Assembly: GCA_900455085.1 (NCBI GenBank)
Contig: UGTZ01000001.1
Coordinates: 4,060,501 to 4,124,500 of the forward strand
DNA from: Providencia rettgeri
GTDB taxonomy: Bacteria; Pseudomonadota; Gammaproteobacteria; Enterobacterales; Enterobacteriaceae
Direction of reading: 5' to 3'
Length of the DNA stretch: 64,000 bases
Shown: positions 56,576 through 64,000 of the stretch, piece by piece
Layout: each line of letters starts with the position of its first letter
Position numbering within the stretch: the first letter of the stretch is position 1
Translations under genes and position numbers: made by a program
The notes under the pieces: generated by a model
The model's database searches: none
Seen by the model: only the letters and a program-made list of their open reading frames with translations
Told to the model about the DNA's origin: nothing

Positions 56576-56609
56576 CCCTGACTCGTCGTTGATGAGTCAG
56601 GGCTTTTTT
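56576..56609 (+). terminator. Terminator of holC-valS
   Basis: A 9-bp perfect GC-rich stem (56576-56584 with 56594-56602) is followed by seven T, starting 23 bp after the valS stop. Confidence 0.92.
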
Positions 56610-56714
56610 GTATTAGGGTATTGAAAATATTAAAAATGTGCCAATATCATACATATTGCGACTACCAATGCCGCAATGAAAAATATAATTAATACAAATA
56701 AAAGAGATGTTCCC

Positions 56715-57218
56715 ATGACAACAGACACAAACCAAACCGTTAAAGTTCGTTTAATTCAACCTCAAGACAACCCTGGGATCGCCGCCGTTATTCGCGAAGT
56801 TTCCGCTGAACATGGCTTAACTGCGGACAAAGGCTTTGCCGTTGCTGACCCTATTTTAGATACCTTATTTGAGGTGTATAGCAAACCGCGCAGTGCTTAC
56901 TGGGTGGTTGAAATGGATGGCGAAATTGTTGGCGGTGGCGGTGTTTCACAAGTTGCTGGTGGTGATAACGAAACAGCAGAACTACAGAAAATGTATTTAT
57001 CTTCAGTACTACGCGGCAAAGGCTTAGCGAAGCAAATCGTACTGATGTCTCTGGAGTTCGCTAAACAGCAAGGCTACACCCGTTGCTACCTAGAAACAAC
57101 CAAAGAGCTCCAAGCGGCCATTAAGTTATATGAAAAATTAGGGTTTGTATTTATTGATGAACCGTTAGGAAATACGGGTCATAGTGACTGTGAAATTCGC
57201 ATGTTAAAGGCATTATAA
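56715..57218 (+). CDS. yjgM: GNAT-family N-acetyltransferase, YjgM-like
   Basis: This acetyltransferase of about 167 residues has the GNAT acetyl-CoA loop (LSSVLRGKGLAKQIV) and the C-terminal LYEKLGFVFIDEPLGNTGH. The frame is open from 56676; the ATG at 56715 (MTTDTNQTVKVRLIQ) is more family-like in length. Order valS-yjgM-rraB-argF agrees with E. coli, except that yjgN is not present between valS and yjgM. Substrate unknown. Confidence 0.85.
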   Translation: MTTDTNQTVKVRLIQPQDNPGIAAVIREVSAEHGLTADKGFAVADPILDTLFEVYSKPRSAYWVVEMDGEIVGGGGVSQVAGGDNETAELQKMYLSSVLRGKGLAKQIVLMSLEFAKQQGYTRCYLETTKELQAAIKLYEKLGFVFIDEPLGNTGHSDCEIRMLKAL

Positions 57219-57233
57219 TTCTACGCTAAACGA

Positions 57234-57260
57234 AAAAGGATAGTTTTTAGCTATCCTTTT
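57234..57260. terminator. Bidirectional terminator between yjgM and rraB
   Basis: A 10-bp stem (57234-57243 with 57251-57260, loop TTTTTAG) lies between the convergent genes, with A and T runs on the two sides. Confidence 0.75.
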
Positions 57261-57286
57261 ATGCAGTTGCATGATGCGACTAATAA

Positions 57287-57700
57287 TTAATGAACGCGAT
57301 CTTCAGGGTCGATATCGTCACCGTCTTCGTCGTCATATTCTGCGTCTGGGTCTTCAAAATACGTGCCCCAACCATCATAGTTGATGCCCATTTTCTCAGC
57401 CAGTTTCATTAATTGTTCAACTTGCGCATCAATCAGCTCTGCATTTAAGGCGCTTTCACTGATTACATCGCAGCACATCAGGGTTTCACCCGTTTCAATT
57501 TCGAGTTCTTCCGCATCAGTGACTTCATAGCCTAGTTTAAAAGCTTCAACAGCTGCTTTTTCTAACAGTGCAAAGTTGTCAGCAGAGAAATGATGCTCAA
57601 TCGCATACAATGCATCAGGATCGCTGCCATCTTCCAATAATTCTTCGATAATTAAGCGAGTTTCTTCGTACTGCGCATCCAATTCAGCTTTATCTACCAT
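57287..57700 (-). CDS. rraB: RraB, regulator of ribonuclease E activity B
   Basis: This protein of about 137 residues has the RraB block YEETRLIIEELLEDGSDPDA, VEAFKLGYEVTDAEELE and YDGWGTYFEDP, ending in a very acidic tail (DAEYDDEDGDDIDPED). RraB binds the C-terminal part of RNase E and changes degradosome composition. The frame opens at 57775, but the ATG at 57698-57700 has AGGGG upstream and gives the family start MVDKAELDAQ, so I use it. It is read toward yjgM and away from argF. Confidence 0.92.
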   Translation of the reverse strand: MVDKAELDAQYEETRLIIEELLEDGSDPDALYAIEHHFSADNFALLEKAAVEAFKLGYEVTDAEELEIETGETLMCCDVISESALNAELIDAQVEQLMKLAEKMGINYDGWGTYFEDPDAEYDDEDGDDIDPEDRVH

Positions 57701-57812
57701 ATCCACACCCCTTTTGTTTCTTTGTCGCTCGTCTTTCTTTGCGCCATTCTCCCATACGGTTGACAGTGAAACCATATATTTAAAGATAATTTCTTTTGCG
57801 CTGGGGGTTGAT

Positions 57813-57851
57813 TTTGAATTTTTATGAATATAAATTGAATATTAATTCAAA
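57813..57851. promoter_or_regulatory. Tandem ARG boxes upstream of argF
   Basis: Two 18-bp sites (57813-57830 and 57834-57851) are separated by 3 bp, the normal spacing for ArgR. The second (ATTGAATATTAATTCAAA) fits the consensus fully; the first deviates at one conserved base. They lie 18-57 bp before the argF start, so ArgR with arginine should repress this gene. Confidence 0.85.
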
Positions 57852-57869
57852 ACAAAAAGGCTATCAATT

Positions 57870-58896
57870 ATGAACCCCCTATATAATAAACCTTTTCTAA
57901 GGTTACTTGATTTTACTTCTAGCGAAATTCATTCACTTTTAAAACTCTCTTCTTGGTTAAAATCAGAAAAAAAAGCCGGTACAGAACAGCCCCTCCTTTC
58001 AGGTAAAAACTTTGCGCTTATTTTTGAAAAAGATTCAACGCGGACACGCTGTGCATTTGAAGTTGGTGCATTTGACCAAGGCGCTAGAGTCACTTATTTA
58101 GGGCCTTCTGGTAGCCAAATCGGCCACAAAGAAACCATGAAAGATACCGCTCGAGTATTGGGCAGGATGTATGACGGCATTCAATACCGTGGGTTCGCTC
58201 AAAACACAGTAGAACTCTTAGCCGCGCACTCGGGAGTGCCTGTATGGAATGGACTAACTAACGAATTCCATCCCACACAGTTATTAGCCGACCTGCTAAC
58301 CATTCAAGAGCACCGACCAAATACACCATTATCTGAAATTAAATTTGCCTATTTAGGTGATGCACGCAATAACATGGGGAATTCGATGCTAGAAGCTGCT
58401 GCGCTTACAGGTTTAGATTTACGCCTTGTTGCGCCGAAAAGCTGCTGGCCAGAAGAAGAATTAGTGAATACTTGCCAAGCACTGGCTCAAAAAACGGGTG
58501 CGAAAATCACACTCACGGAAGATGTCGCCGAAGGTGTTAAAGATGCCGATTTTATCTATACCGACGTGTGGGGTATCGATGGGAGAAGCCAAAGAAGTAT
58601 GGGCACAGCGCATTAATTTATTAAAACCATACCAAGTGAATATGGATGTGATTAAGCTCACTGGCAACCCGAATGTTAAGTTCTTACACTGCTTACCTGC
58701 ATTCCATAATGAAGACACCACATTGGGAGCGCAACTTGCTAAAGAATTCAATATGTTTGGTGGGTTAGAAGTCACGGAAGAAGTCTTTGAATCTCCTTAC
58801 AGTATTGTCTTTGATCAAGCAGAAAACCGTTTACATACCATAAAAGCGGTAATGGTGGCGACATTAGCGCCAGAACTTCCTATTAATGTTTTTTAA
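57870..58896 (+). CDS. argF: Ornithine carbamoyltransferase (frame broken once)
   Basis: The two pieces join to about 342 residues, a normal length. KDSTRTRCAFEVGAFDQGA holds the carbamoyl-phosphate binding STRTR; the later HCLPAFHN contains the catalytic Cys of HCLP, plus VWVSMGEAKEVW and a C-terminal half with VFESPYSIVFDQAENR. An extra G in a G4 run at 58570-58573 breaks the frame; removing it gives TDVWVSMGE. It converts ornithine and carbamoyl phosphate to citrulline. ARG boxes show a biosynthetic enzyme. argI is an equally valid name. Confidence 0.93.
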
Positions 58897-58941
58897 ATTC
58901 CTACTCTCAACTCAACCAAATGAGTTGAGGGTAACCTATCA

Positions 58942-59751
58942 TTATGGACGTTCACCTTTCGCCAAACGCTGATTGATACAATCAATAACCGATGGCAAAT
59001 CCGCTAACGTATCAATCACATAATGAGCACCAGCAGCATACAATTTCTCGGCGGCTTGTTGTTTTAACGAGTTAACCGTATCTACAGTCATCTCTTGATA
59101 CTCTTCCCATGTTTTACCAAACTCATTACCCGAGATAGACAAACCAACACTCCACATCCCGGCATTACGTCCTTCTTCAATACCAGGAACGGCATCATCC
59201 ACTTTAATACAAGCTGATACGGAGCCGATACCTAACTCAATCACGTTCTGAAGTGCCATCCAAGGCCCCGGTCGCCCACCCGCGGGAATATCATCGCTCG
59301 CGACCCAGTAGTCAGGTTGATAGCCCAACACCTTTGCTGCTGGAACTAACTTCTCCATCACGGCACGAGGGTAACCTGAACAAGAACCAATTTTAATGTT
59401 TTGGCTGCGTAATGTAGCAATTGTGTCGACAACTCCAGCGATTGGCGCAGCAAAGTCAACCACTTTAGCAATTTGCAATGGCATAAAGGCCGCATAGATT
59501 TTATCGATATCCTCACTACTCATTGAGCGGCCAAACTTCGCGTTCCATAAAGCGTCTACCTCAGGCAATTTACCCAGTGCTTCAATATGCTGCCATTTTC
59601 CTAGCCCCATAGGAATGCGCGCTTGAGCCAGTGTGATATCCATATCGAACACAGATTTAAATGCTTCAATGAAAATCTGAGTAGGCGCAAAAGAACCAAA
59701 ATCAACAGTGGTACCCGCCCAATCAAGAATAACAGCTTCAATACGGTTCAT
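58942..59751 (-). CDS. phnX: Phosphonoacetaldehyde hydrolase (phosphonatase)
   Basis: This 269-residue HAD-family enzyme has the nucleophile Asp10 in ILDWAGTTVDFGSFAP, the Ser/Thr-Gly motif GSCSGYPRAV and the acidic loop KVDDAVPGIEEG. The phosphonatase-type insert with a Schiff-base Lys (MGLGKWQHI) is present. It splits the C-P bond of phosphonoacetaldehyde to acetaldehyde and phosphate. It follows phnW (9 bp gap) on the same strand, giving the two-step 2-aminoethylphosphonate degradation route. Confidence 0.94.
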   Translation of the reverse strand: MNRIEAVILDWAGTTVDFGSFAPTQIFIEAFKSVFDMDITLAQARIPMGLGKWQHIEALGKLPEVDALWNAKFGRSMSSEDIDKIYAAFMPLQIAKVVDFAAPIAGVVDTIATLRSQNIKIGSCSGYPRAVMEKLVPAAKVLGYQPDYWVASDDIPAGGRPGPWMALQNVIELGIGSVSACIKVDDAVPGIEEGRNAGMWSVGLSISGNEFGKTWEEYQEMTVDTVNSLKQQAAEKLYAAGAHYVIDTLADLPSVIDCINQRLAKGERP

Positions 59752-59760
59752 TTCTTTCCC

Positions 59761-60864
59761 TTATTTTTCCCAGTAAATGGCTTTTTCTATTGCTACCAAC
59801 AAGGCATCAATGTCTTTTTCATAAACTTCACCAATGTTTCCAATGCGGAAACAATCACTTTGCGAGACCTTGCCCGGATAAATAACAAAGCCTTGTGATT
59901 TTAAACTTTGATAAAATTGCTTGAATTGGTAATCAGGCGAATTTGGTGAGTAAAATGCGGTGATAATCGGCGAATGGAGACCATCTTCTAACAATGTGGT
60001 AAAACCCAATTGACGCATACCAACCACCAGCTTGTGTTGATTTTGTCGATAACGTTGAAAACGCGCGGCTACGCCACCTTCTTCAGCTAACTCTTTAAGT
60101 GCTTGGGCAAATGCTAATACCGTATGGGTTGGAGAAGTAAAACGCCATTTACCATGGAAATCTTCCATACAGCGCCACTGCGCATACAAATCTAGCGATA
60201 ATGAACGGGAACGCCCTTTACAGACCTCAAGTGCATCAGCACGAGCAATGACAAAAGCAAACCCCGGAACTCCCTGAATACACTTATTTGCCGAACTAAT
60301 GAGAAAATCAATGTTAAGCTCAGCAATATCCATGGGGATCCCGCCAAAACTGCTCATTGCATCCACGATATAACATTTTTGATACTGTTTCGCTAACTTC
60401 GCGATTTTCTCTATCGGGTTTAAAATCCCAGTCGTGGTTTCACAATGTACCATCGCAATATGAGTGATTTGATTATCTTGTTGTAATAACTGCTCGACCC
60501 GTTGCAGATCAGGCAAAGCTACTTCACCACAATCATAAACACAATGGGCAACACCTAAGCCTTGGGCCATTTGTGCCATTCGAACACCATAGGCGCCATT
60601 ACTGATAATCAAAACTTTCTCTTTATCGCCGATAGCACTACCTAAAACAGCTTCAACCGCATAGCTTCCACTTCCTTGAAGTAGTACCGATGAATACCCT
60701 GCGTTGGCCGTTGCCAGTGCCACTAATTGTTGGCGAATATGTTGTACAACGCCTAAATTGTAATCATCATCCCATGTGCAGCTATCAAACAACATGGCTT
60801 CCTTCACCGTTTTAGATGTCGTGAGCGGTCCCGGTGTTAATAGCAAATAATTATTGTTTGTCAT
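59761..60864 (-). CDS. phnW: 2-aminoethylphosphonate:pyruvate aminotransferase
   Basis: This 367-residue class V aminotransferase has LLLTPGPLTTSKTVKEAML, GSGSYAVEAVLGS, the PLP-binding ISSANKCIQGVPGF Lys (about residue 194) and a C-terminal FRIGNIGEVYEKDIDALL. It transfers the amino group of 2-AEP to pyruvate, forming phosphonoacetaldehyde and alanine. It starts the phnWX operon; an operator-like palindrome lies 11-26 bp upstream of the start, just downstream of a TATAAT on the minus strand. Confidence 0.94.
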   Translation of the reverse strand: MTNNNYLLLTPGPLTTSKTVKEAMLFDSCTWDDDYNLGVVQHIRQQLVALATANAGYSSVLLQGSGSYAVEAVLGSAIGDKEKVLIISNGAYGVRMAQMAQGLGVAHCVYDCGEVALPDLQRVEQLLQQDNQITHIAMVHCETTTGILNPIEKIAKLAKQYQKCYIVDAMSSFGGIPMDIAELNIDFLISSANKCIQGVPGFAFVIARADALEVCKGRSRSLSLDLYAQWRCMEDFHGKWRFTSPTHTVLAFAQALKELAEEGGVAARFQRYRQNQHKLVVGMRQLGFTTLLEDGLHSPIITAFYSPNSPDYQFKQFYQSLKSQGFVIYPGKVSQSDCFRIGNIGEVYEKDIDALLVAIEKAIYWEK

Positions 60865-60874
60865 TCAATTCACC

Positions 60875-60890
60875 TTTGGTCTATACCAGA
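60875..60890. promoter_or_regulatory. PhnR operator candidate at the phnW promoter
   Basis: TTTGGTCTATACCAGA is a near-perfect palindrome and differs from the site upstream of phnS (61806-61821) by only two bases. It lies between a TATAAT box (60895-60902 region, minus strand) and the phnW start. Confidence 0.75.
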
Positions 60891-61002
60891 TTGCCATTAT
60901 AATGGTCGTAGGCGACTCAAAAGGTCAAAGGAAAAGTGTGCGTGAAACAAAAAATTCATATAACTATGTATAATATGATTGAAACAATGATAGGAAATAA
61001 CC

Positions 61003-61722
61003 ATGAAATTATCAGCGGATGAAACCCCACAATACTTGCTTATCAAAGCCCAATTACAGGAAAGGATTCAAAATGGTTCGTTAAAATGTGGGGATAAACT
61101 CCCCTCTGAACGCGAACTTTGCGCCATTTTCAATACTACTCGCGTCACTATTCGCGAAAGTTTGGCGCAGTTAGAATCCAGTGGAGTCATTTACCGCTCT
61201 GAACGCCGCGGTTGGTTTGTCACACCTGAGCGCCTCTGGTTAGATCCAACCCAAAATACCAATTTCCATAAACTTTGCCTTGAACAAGGTCGCCAACCGA
61301 AGACAGTCTTACTGGATGGAAAAGTCATTCCCGTTCCTCTCGAAGCGATGACATCCTTAAAACTTCAATCATTTGAACAAATTTATTTACTCACCCGCCT
61401 ACGTTTTGCTGATGACAGACCTGTTTGTTACTGTGAAAACCATTGCTTACCTGCTCGCGTTCCTGAGCTGCTACGTTACGATCTCAATGGCAGCCTAACG
61501 GAGGTATACGAAGCCCATTTCAATTTAATTTATACCAGCATGCATTTGTCTTTTTACCCAACAGCAATGCCGGCGCAAGCAGCACAAGCACTGGGGGTTA
61601 CCGTTGGTCGCCCAGCCCTATTGTTGCAGCGCTTAAACTATGACCAACATGGCCGAATTTTAGATTATGATGTTGAGTACTGGCGTCATGATAGCTTGCG
61701 CATCGAAGTCGATACTTTGTGA
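61003..61722 (+). CDS. phnR: GntR/HutC-family regulator of 2-AEP genes
   Basis: This 239-residue protein has an N-terminal GntR winged HTH (about residues 8-75: LSADETPQYLLIKAQLQERI, KLPSERELCAIFNTTRVTIRESL) and a C-terminal UTRA ligand-binding domain (about 90-235). It is divergent from phnWX and upstream of phnSTU. Two matching palindromes in front of phnW and phnS are likely binding sites, with 2-AEP or a derivative as likely ligand, which is inferred from the locus. Confidence 0.9.
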   Translation: MKLSADETPQYLLIKAQLQERIQNGSLKCGDKLPSERELCAIFNTTRVTIRESLAQLESSGVIYRSERRGWFVTPERLWLDPTQNTNFHKLCLEQGRQPKTVLLDGKVIPVPLEAMTSLKLQSFEQIYLLTRLRFADDRPVCYCENHCLPARVPELLRYDLNGSLTEVYEAHFNLIYTSMHLSFYPTAMPAQAAQALGVTVGRPALLLQRLNYDQHGRILDYDVEYWRHDSLRIEVDTL

Positions 61723-61805
61723 TTATTTCTGCCTATAGAAAATAATTTTAGCTATTTATCTGCATTTCATCTTTCTGTCATATAAACCCGTTAGCGTAAA
61801 AAACA

Positions 61806-61821
61806 TCTGGTATATACCAGA
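61806..61821. promoter_or_regulatory. PhnR operator candidate at the phnS promoter
   Basis: TCTGGTATATACCAGA is a perfect 16-bp palindrome 29-44 bp before the phnS ATG and matches 14 of 16 bases of the site before phnW. Confidence 0.8.
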
Positions 61822-61849
61822 ATACATTTTACCTTAACAGGAGAAAACC

Positions 61850-62863
61850 ATGAAACGCACCTACTTAGCTGGCCTATTAATGGCAACCCTTTGCTCTACC
61901 TCTGTTTTTGCTGCTGATGTTGTGACTGTTTACTCCGCTGATGGGCTTCACGATGGCAACAACAGTTGGTATAAAAATCAGTTCGAAGCATTTACCAAAC
62001 AAACCGGTATCAAAGTACAGTATGTCGAAAGTGGTTCAGGGGCGATAGTTGAAAGGCTCTCTAAAGAGCGTACCAATCCACAAGCCGATGTGCTGATTAC
62101 TGTTCCTCCCTTTATTCAACGTGCCGCAAAAAACCAGTTATTAGCTGAATTTACGCCAGAAAATGCAGCAAATATTCCTAATTCCAATCACTATTACACA
62201 CCGTTAGTCAATAATTACCTGACCTTTATCTATAACGCTAAACTGCTTAAGTCTCCTCCTGAAAATTGGGACTCCCTACTCGATTCTCGCTTTAATAATA
62301 AACTGCAATATTCAACACCGGGACAAGCAGGGGACGGCACCGCAGTGATGTTACAAGTTTTCCACAGTTTTAATGGCAAAGATGCAGGGTTTGATTACCT
62401 CGGTAAATTGCAGGCTAATAACGTTGGCCCATCGGCCTCCACAGGTAAACTCACCGCACTTGTCAATAAAGGGGAACTGTATGTCGCTAATGGCGACTTA
62501 CAAATGAATTTATCTCAAATGGCACGTAACCCGAATGTCCAAATTTTCTGGCCAAAAGATGCCAATGGGGAACGTAGTGCACTGGTTTTACCTTATGTTA
62601 TCGGCTTAGTTAACAACGCCCCTGAAACAGAAAACGGCAAAAAGCTGATTAATTTCCTTTTAGATAAACCCTCACAAAGCCGGGTCAGTGAGCTTTCATG
62701 GGGAATGCCTGTTCGTTCAGATATCACACCATCTGATAAGCAATACCACACTGCTGTCCAAATGTTAGACGGTGTGAAAACCTGGCAGCCTAATTGGAAT
62801 GAAGTTGAAGTTTCCCTATCCGATGATATTTCACGTTGGCAAAAAGTCACTGATGGTGAGTAA
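61850..62863 (+). CDS. phnS: 2-aminoethylphosphonate ABC transporter substrate-binding protein
   Basis: This 337-residue periplasmic binding protein has a signal peptide cleaved after SVFA (about residue 21). The mature part has VVTVYSADGLHDGNNSWYK, ADVLITVPPFIQ and QYSTPGQAGDGTAVML, belonging to the iron/spermidine-type cluster and matching PhnS as I know it from Salmonella. AGGAGA precedes the ATG. It captures 2-AEP for transport by PhnT/U/V; the next gene starts within 12 bp. Confidence 0.92.
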   Translation: MKRTYLAGLLMATLCSTSVFAADVVTVYSADGLHDGNNSWYKNQFEAFTKQTGIKVQYVESGSGAIVERLSKERTNPQADVLITVPPFIQRAAKNQLLAEFTPENAANIPNSNHYYTPLVNNYLTFIYNAKLLKSPPENWDSLLDSRFNNKLQYSTPGQAGDGTAVMLQVFHSFNGKDAGFDYLGKLQANNVGPSASTGKLTALVNKGELYVANGDLQMNLSQMARNPNVQIFWPKDANGERSALVLPYVIGLVNNAPETENGKKLINFLLDKPSQSRVSELSWGMPVRSDITPSDKQYHTAVQMLDGVKTWQPNWNEVEVSLSDDISRWQKVTDGE

Positions 62864-62869
62864 CTTGTG

Positions 62870-63979
62870 ATGTTGATGAAACGAAAAGCCACTACTGCAA
62901 TGCAGCAAAACGAGCACTCAGGGATCAAACTCGAGTCTTTGCGGGTGTCCTACCACAACAATGTGGTATTGAAACCCTTGGATCTCACTATCGACCCCGG
63001 TGAAATACTCGTCTTAATCGGCCCTTCAGGATCGGGGAAAACCACGGTATTACGTGCTATTGCCGGGTTTGCTCAACCTGATAGCGGGCGCATCTTATTA
63101 GGTGATATGGATATCACCCACCTTCCCCCCTACCAACGTGGACTTGGTATGGTTGTACAAAACTACGCATTATTTCCCCACATGAAAGTGGAAGAAAATG
63201 TGGCATTTGGCTTACGAGCTCAAAAACGACCTAAAGCACTCATTAATGAGCGAGTCGTTGAAGCCCTTAAAATCGTCGGAATGACGGATTACGCAACCCG
63301 CTACCCTCACCAACTTTCAGGAGGTCAGCAACAGCGAGTGGCGATTGCTAGAGCGATTGCCGTAAGGCCTCGTGTTCTGTTACTCGACGAACCACTTTCC
63401 GCGCTAGATGCGCAAATTCGCCATAATATGGTTGAAGAAATCGCCCGGTTACACCGTGAACTACCTGATTTAACCATTCTTTATGTGACCCATGACCAAA
63501 CGGAAGCTCTCGCGCTTGGTGATAAAATTGGCATTATGAAAGATGGCTATTTAGTCGCACATGGTGAGAAAAATGCCTTATATCACTGCCCCCCCAACCG
63601 TTTTGCAGCTGAGTTTTTAGGCCGAGCCAATATTCTAGCCGCGACAGCACTTGGCTTTTCAACAACTCCCGGAAAAGTAAATGTCAGTTGTGGTGGAACA
63701 TTGCTGGAAGCTCATACATTAGGTATGCGAGCTGGCACCCACAAATGGGTGTGTATCCGCCCACAACACATTACGCTAGTACAAAACGCCAATACCACCA
63801 ATCAATTACAAGCCACATTAACGTCTATTCGTTGGCAGGGGGATTTAACGCATTTAATTTGTGATGTTGCGGGTGAAACCGTGAGTGTTGCCATCACCCA
63901 TTTGGCCTCACCGCCCAAAATCGGCGATAAACTCACCTTATGGTTTTCACCAGCTGATACCGTTTTAATTGAGGAATAA
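62870..63979 (+). CDS. phnT: 2-aminoethylphosphonate ABC transporter ATP-binding protein
   Basis: This ATPase of about 370 residues has Walker A GPSGSGKTT, the signature LSGGQQQR, Walker B LLLDEP and the H-loop YVTHDQTEAL, followed by a C-terminal TOBE-like regulatory domain (about residues 270-365). The N-terminus (MLMKRKATTAMQQNEHSG) matches Salmonella PhnT as I recall it. The frame opens at 62867 with GTG; ATG at 62870 or 62876 is the likely start. It energises uptake of 2-AEP with PhnS, PhnU and PhnV. Confidence 0.93.
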   Translation: MLMKRKATTAMQQNEHSGIKLESLRVSYHNNVVLKPLDLTIDPGEILVLIGPSGSGKTTVLRAIAGFAQPDSGRILLGDMDITHLPPYQRGLGMVVQNYALFPHMKVEENVAFGLRAQKRPKALINERVVEALKIVGMTDYATRYPHQLSGGQQQRVAIARAIAVRPRVLLLDEPLSALDAQIRHNMVEEIARLHRELPDLTILYVTHDQTEALALGDKIGIMKDGYLVAHGEKNALYHCPPNRFAAEFLGRANILAATALGFSTTPGKVNVSCGGTLLEAHTLGMRAGTHKWVCIRPQHITLVQNANTTNQLQATLTSIRWQGDLTHLICDVAGETVSVAITHLASPPKIGDKLTLWFSPADTVLIEE

Positions 63980-63980
63980 C

Positions 63981-64000
63981 ATGTCACATATTAGCGTGCC
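63981..64000 (+). CDS. phnU: Start of the ABC permease gene phnU (cut by window end)
   Basis: An ATG (MSHISV) one base after the phnT stop, with GAGGAA eight bases upstream, opens the next gene. Order phnS-phnT-phnU in known 2-AEP loci makes this the permease PhnU; only the first six codons are in the window. Confidence 0.6.

Noticed and set aside
58906..58929. Hairpin between argF and phnX as terminator
   Set aside because: A 9-bp stem exists, but no T-run follows on either strand, so I did not list it as a terminator.
1..64000. CRISPR array or replication origin
   Set aside because: No regularly spaced repeats, cas genes, DnaA-box cluster or iteron set convincing enough to report were seen.

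Overview
The window looks like a chromosomal segment of a Morganellaceae bacterium, most likely Providencia. The main reasons are: (i) an MR/P-type fimbrial operon whose major subunit, tip adhesin, recombinase and XRE regulators resemble those of Proteus mirabilis; (ii) the enterobacterial backbone lptG-lptF / pepA-holC-valS-yjgM-rraB-argF; (iii) a 2-aminoethylphosphonate (phnWX / phnRSTU) locus; and (iv) AT-rich intergenic DNA. The species cannot be fixed from the sequence alone.

Layout. 1-8.9 kb (minus strand): chaperone-usher operon 1 (major subunit, minor subunit, usher, chaperone, two further subunits, two-domain adhesin), followed 10 bp downstream by a PglL/Wzy-like O-oligosaccharyltransferase and a small double-glycine-leader peptide; an XRE regulator lies upstream. 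10.3-14.0 kb (minus): msrPQ periplasmic methionine-sulfoxide reductase with the HprRS-type two-component system and a perfect palindromic operator between hprS and msrP. 14.5-24.6 kb (plus): MrpI-like tyrosine recombinase, a 358-bp element bounded by perfect 28-bp inverted repeats (probable phase switch), two XRE regulators, and a ten-gene MR/P-like fimbrial operon ending in an MrpH-like adhesin. 24.8-32.5 kb: a metabolic block with a DcuC carrier, a cystathionine beta-lyase, a fumarase/adenylosuccinate-lyase-superfamily lyase, an MmgE/PrpD protein, a DapA-family aldolase and a LysR regulator. 32.7-33.2 kb: cdiA remnant.

33.55-45.87 kb is a genomic island in the 3' end of tRNA-Leu(CAA), with a duplicated att site and a P4-type integrase. 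It carries an orphan type VI secretion cassette: a multi-zinc-ribbon protein, VgrG, a phospholipase-D effector, a Sel1 lipoprotein (likely immunity protein), PAAR and a membrane protein. 46-48.8 kb: ampH and two tandem paralogues of unknown function. 48.9-58.9 kb: lptG, lptF, pepA, holC, valS, yjgM, rraB, and argF with two ARG boxes. 58.9-64 kb: phnX, phnW, phnR, phnS, phnT and the start of phnU, with a shared palindromic operator.

At least eleven genes or sites are broken by single-base indels, nearly all in short homopolymers. They include essential lptF and also holC, argF, vgrG, hprR and hprS. This is better explained by consensus errors in the sequence than by gene decay, so the affected genes are annotated as single loci.
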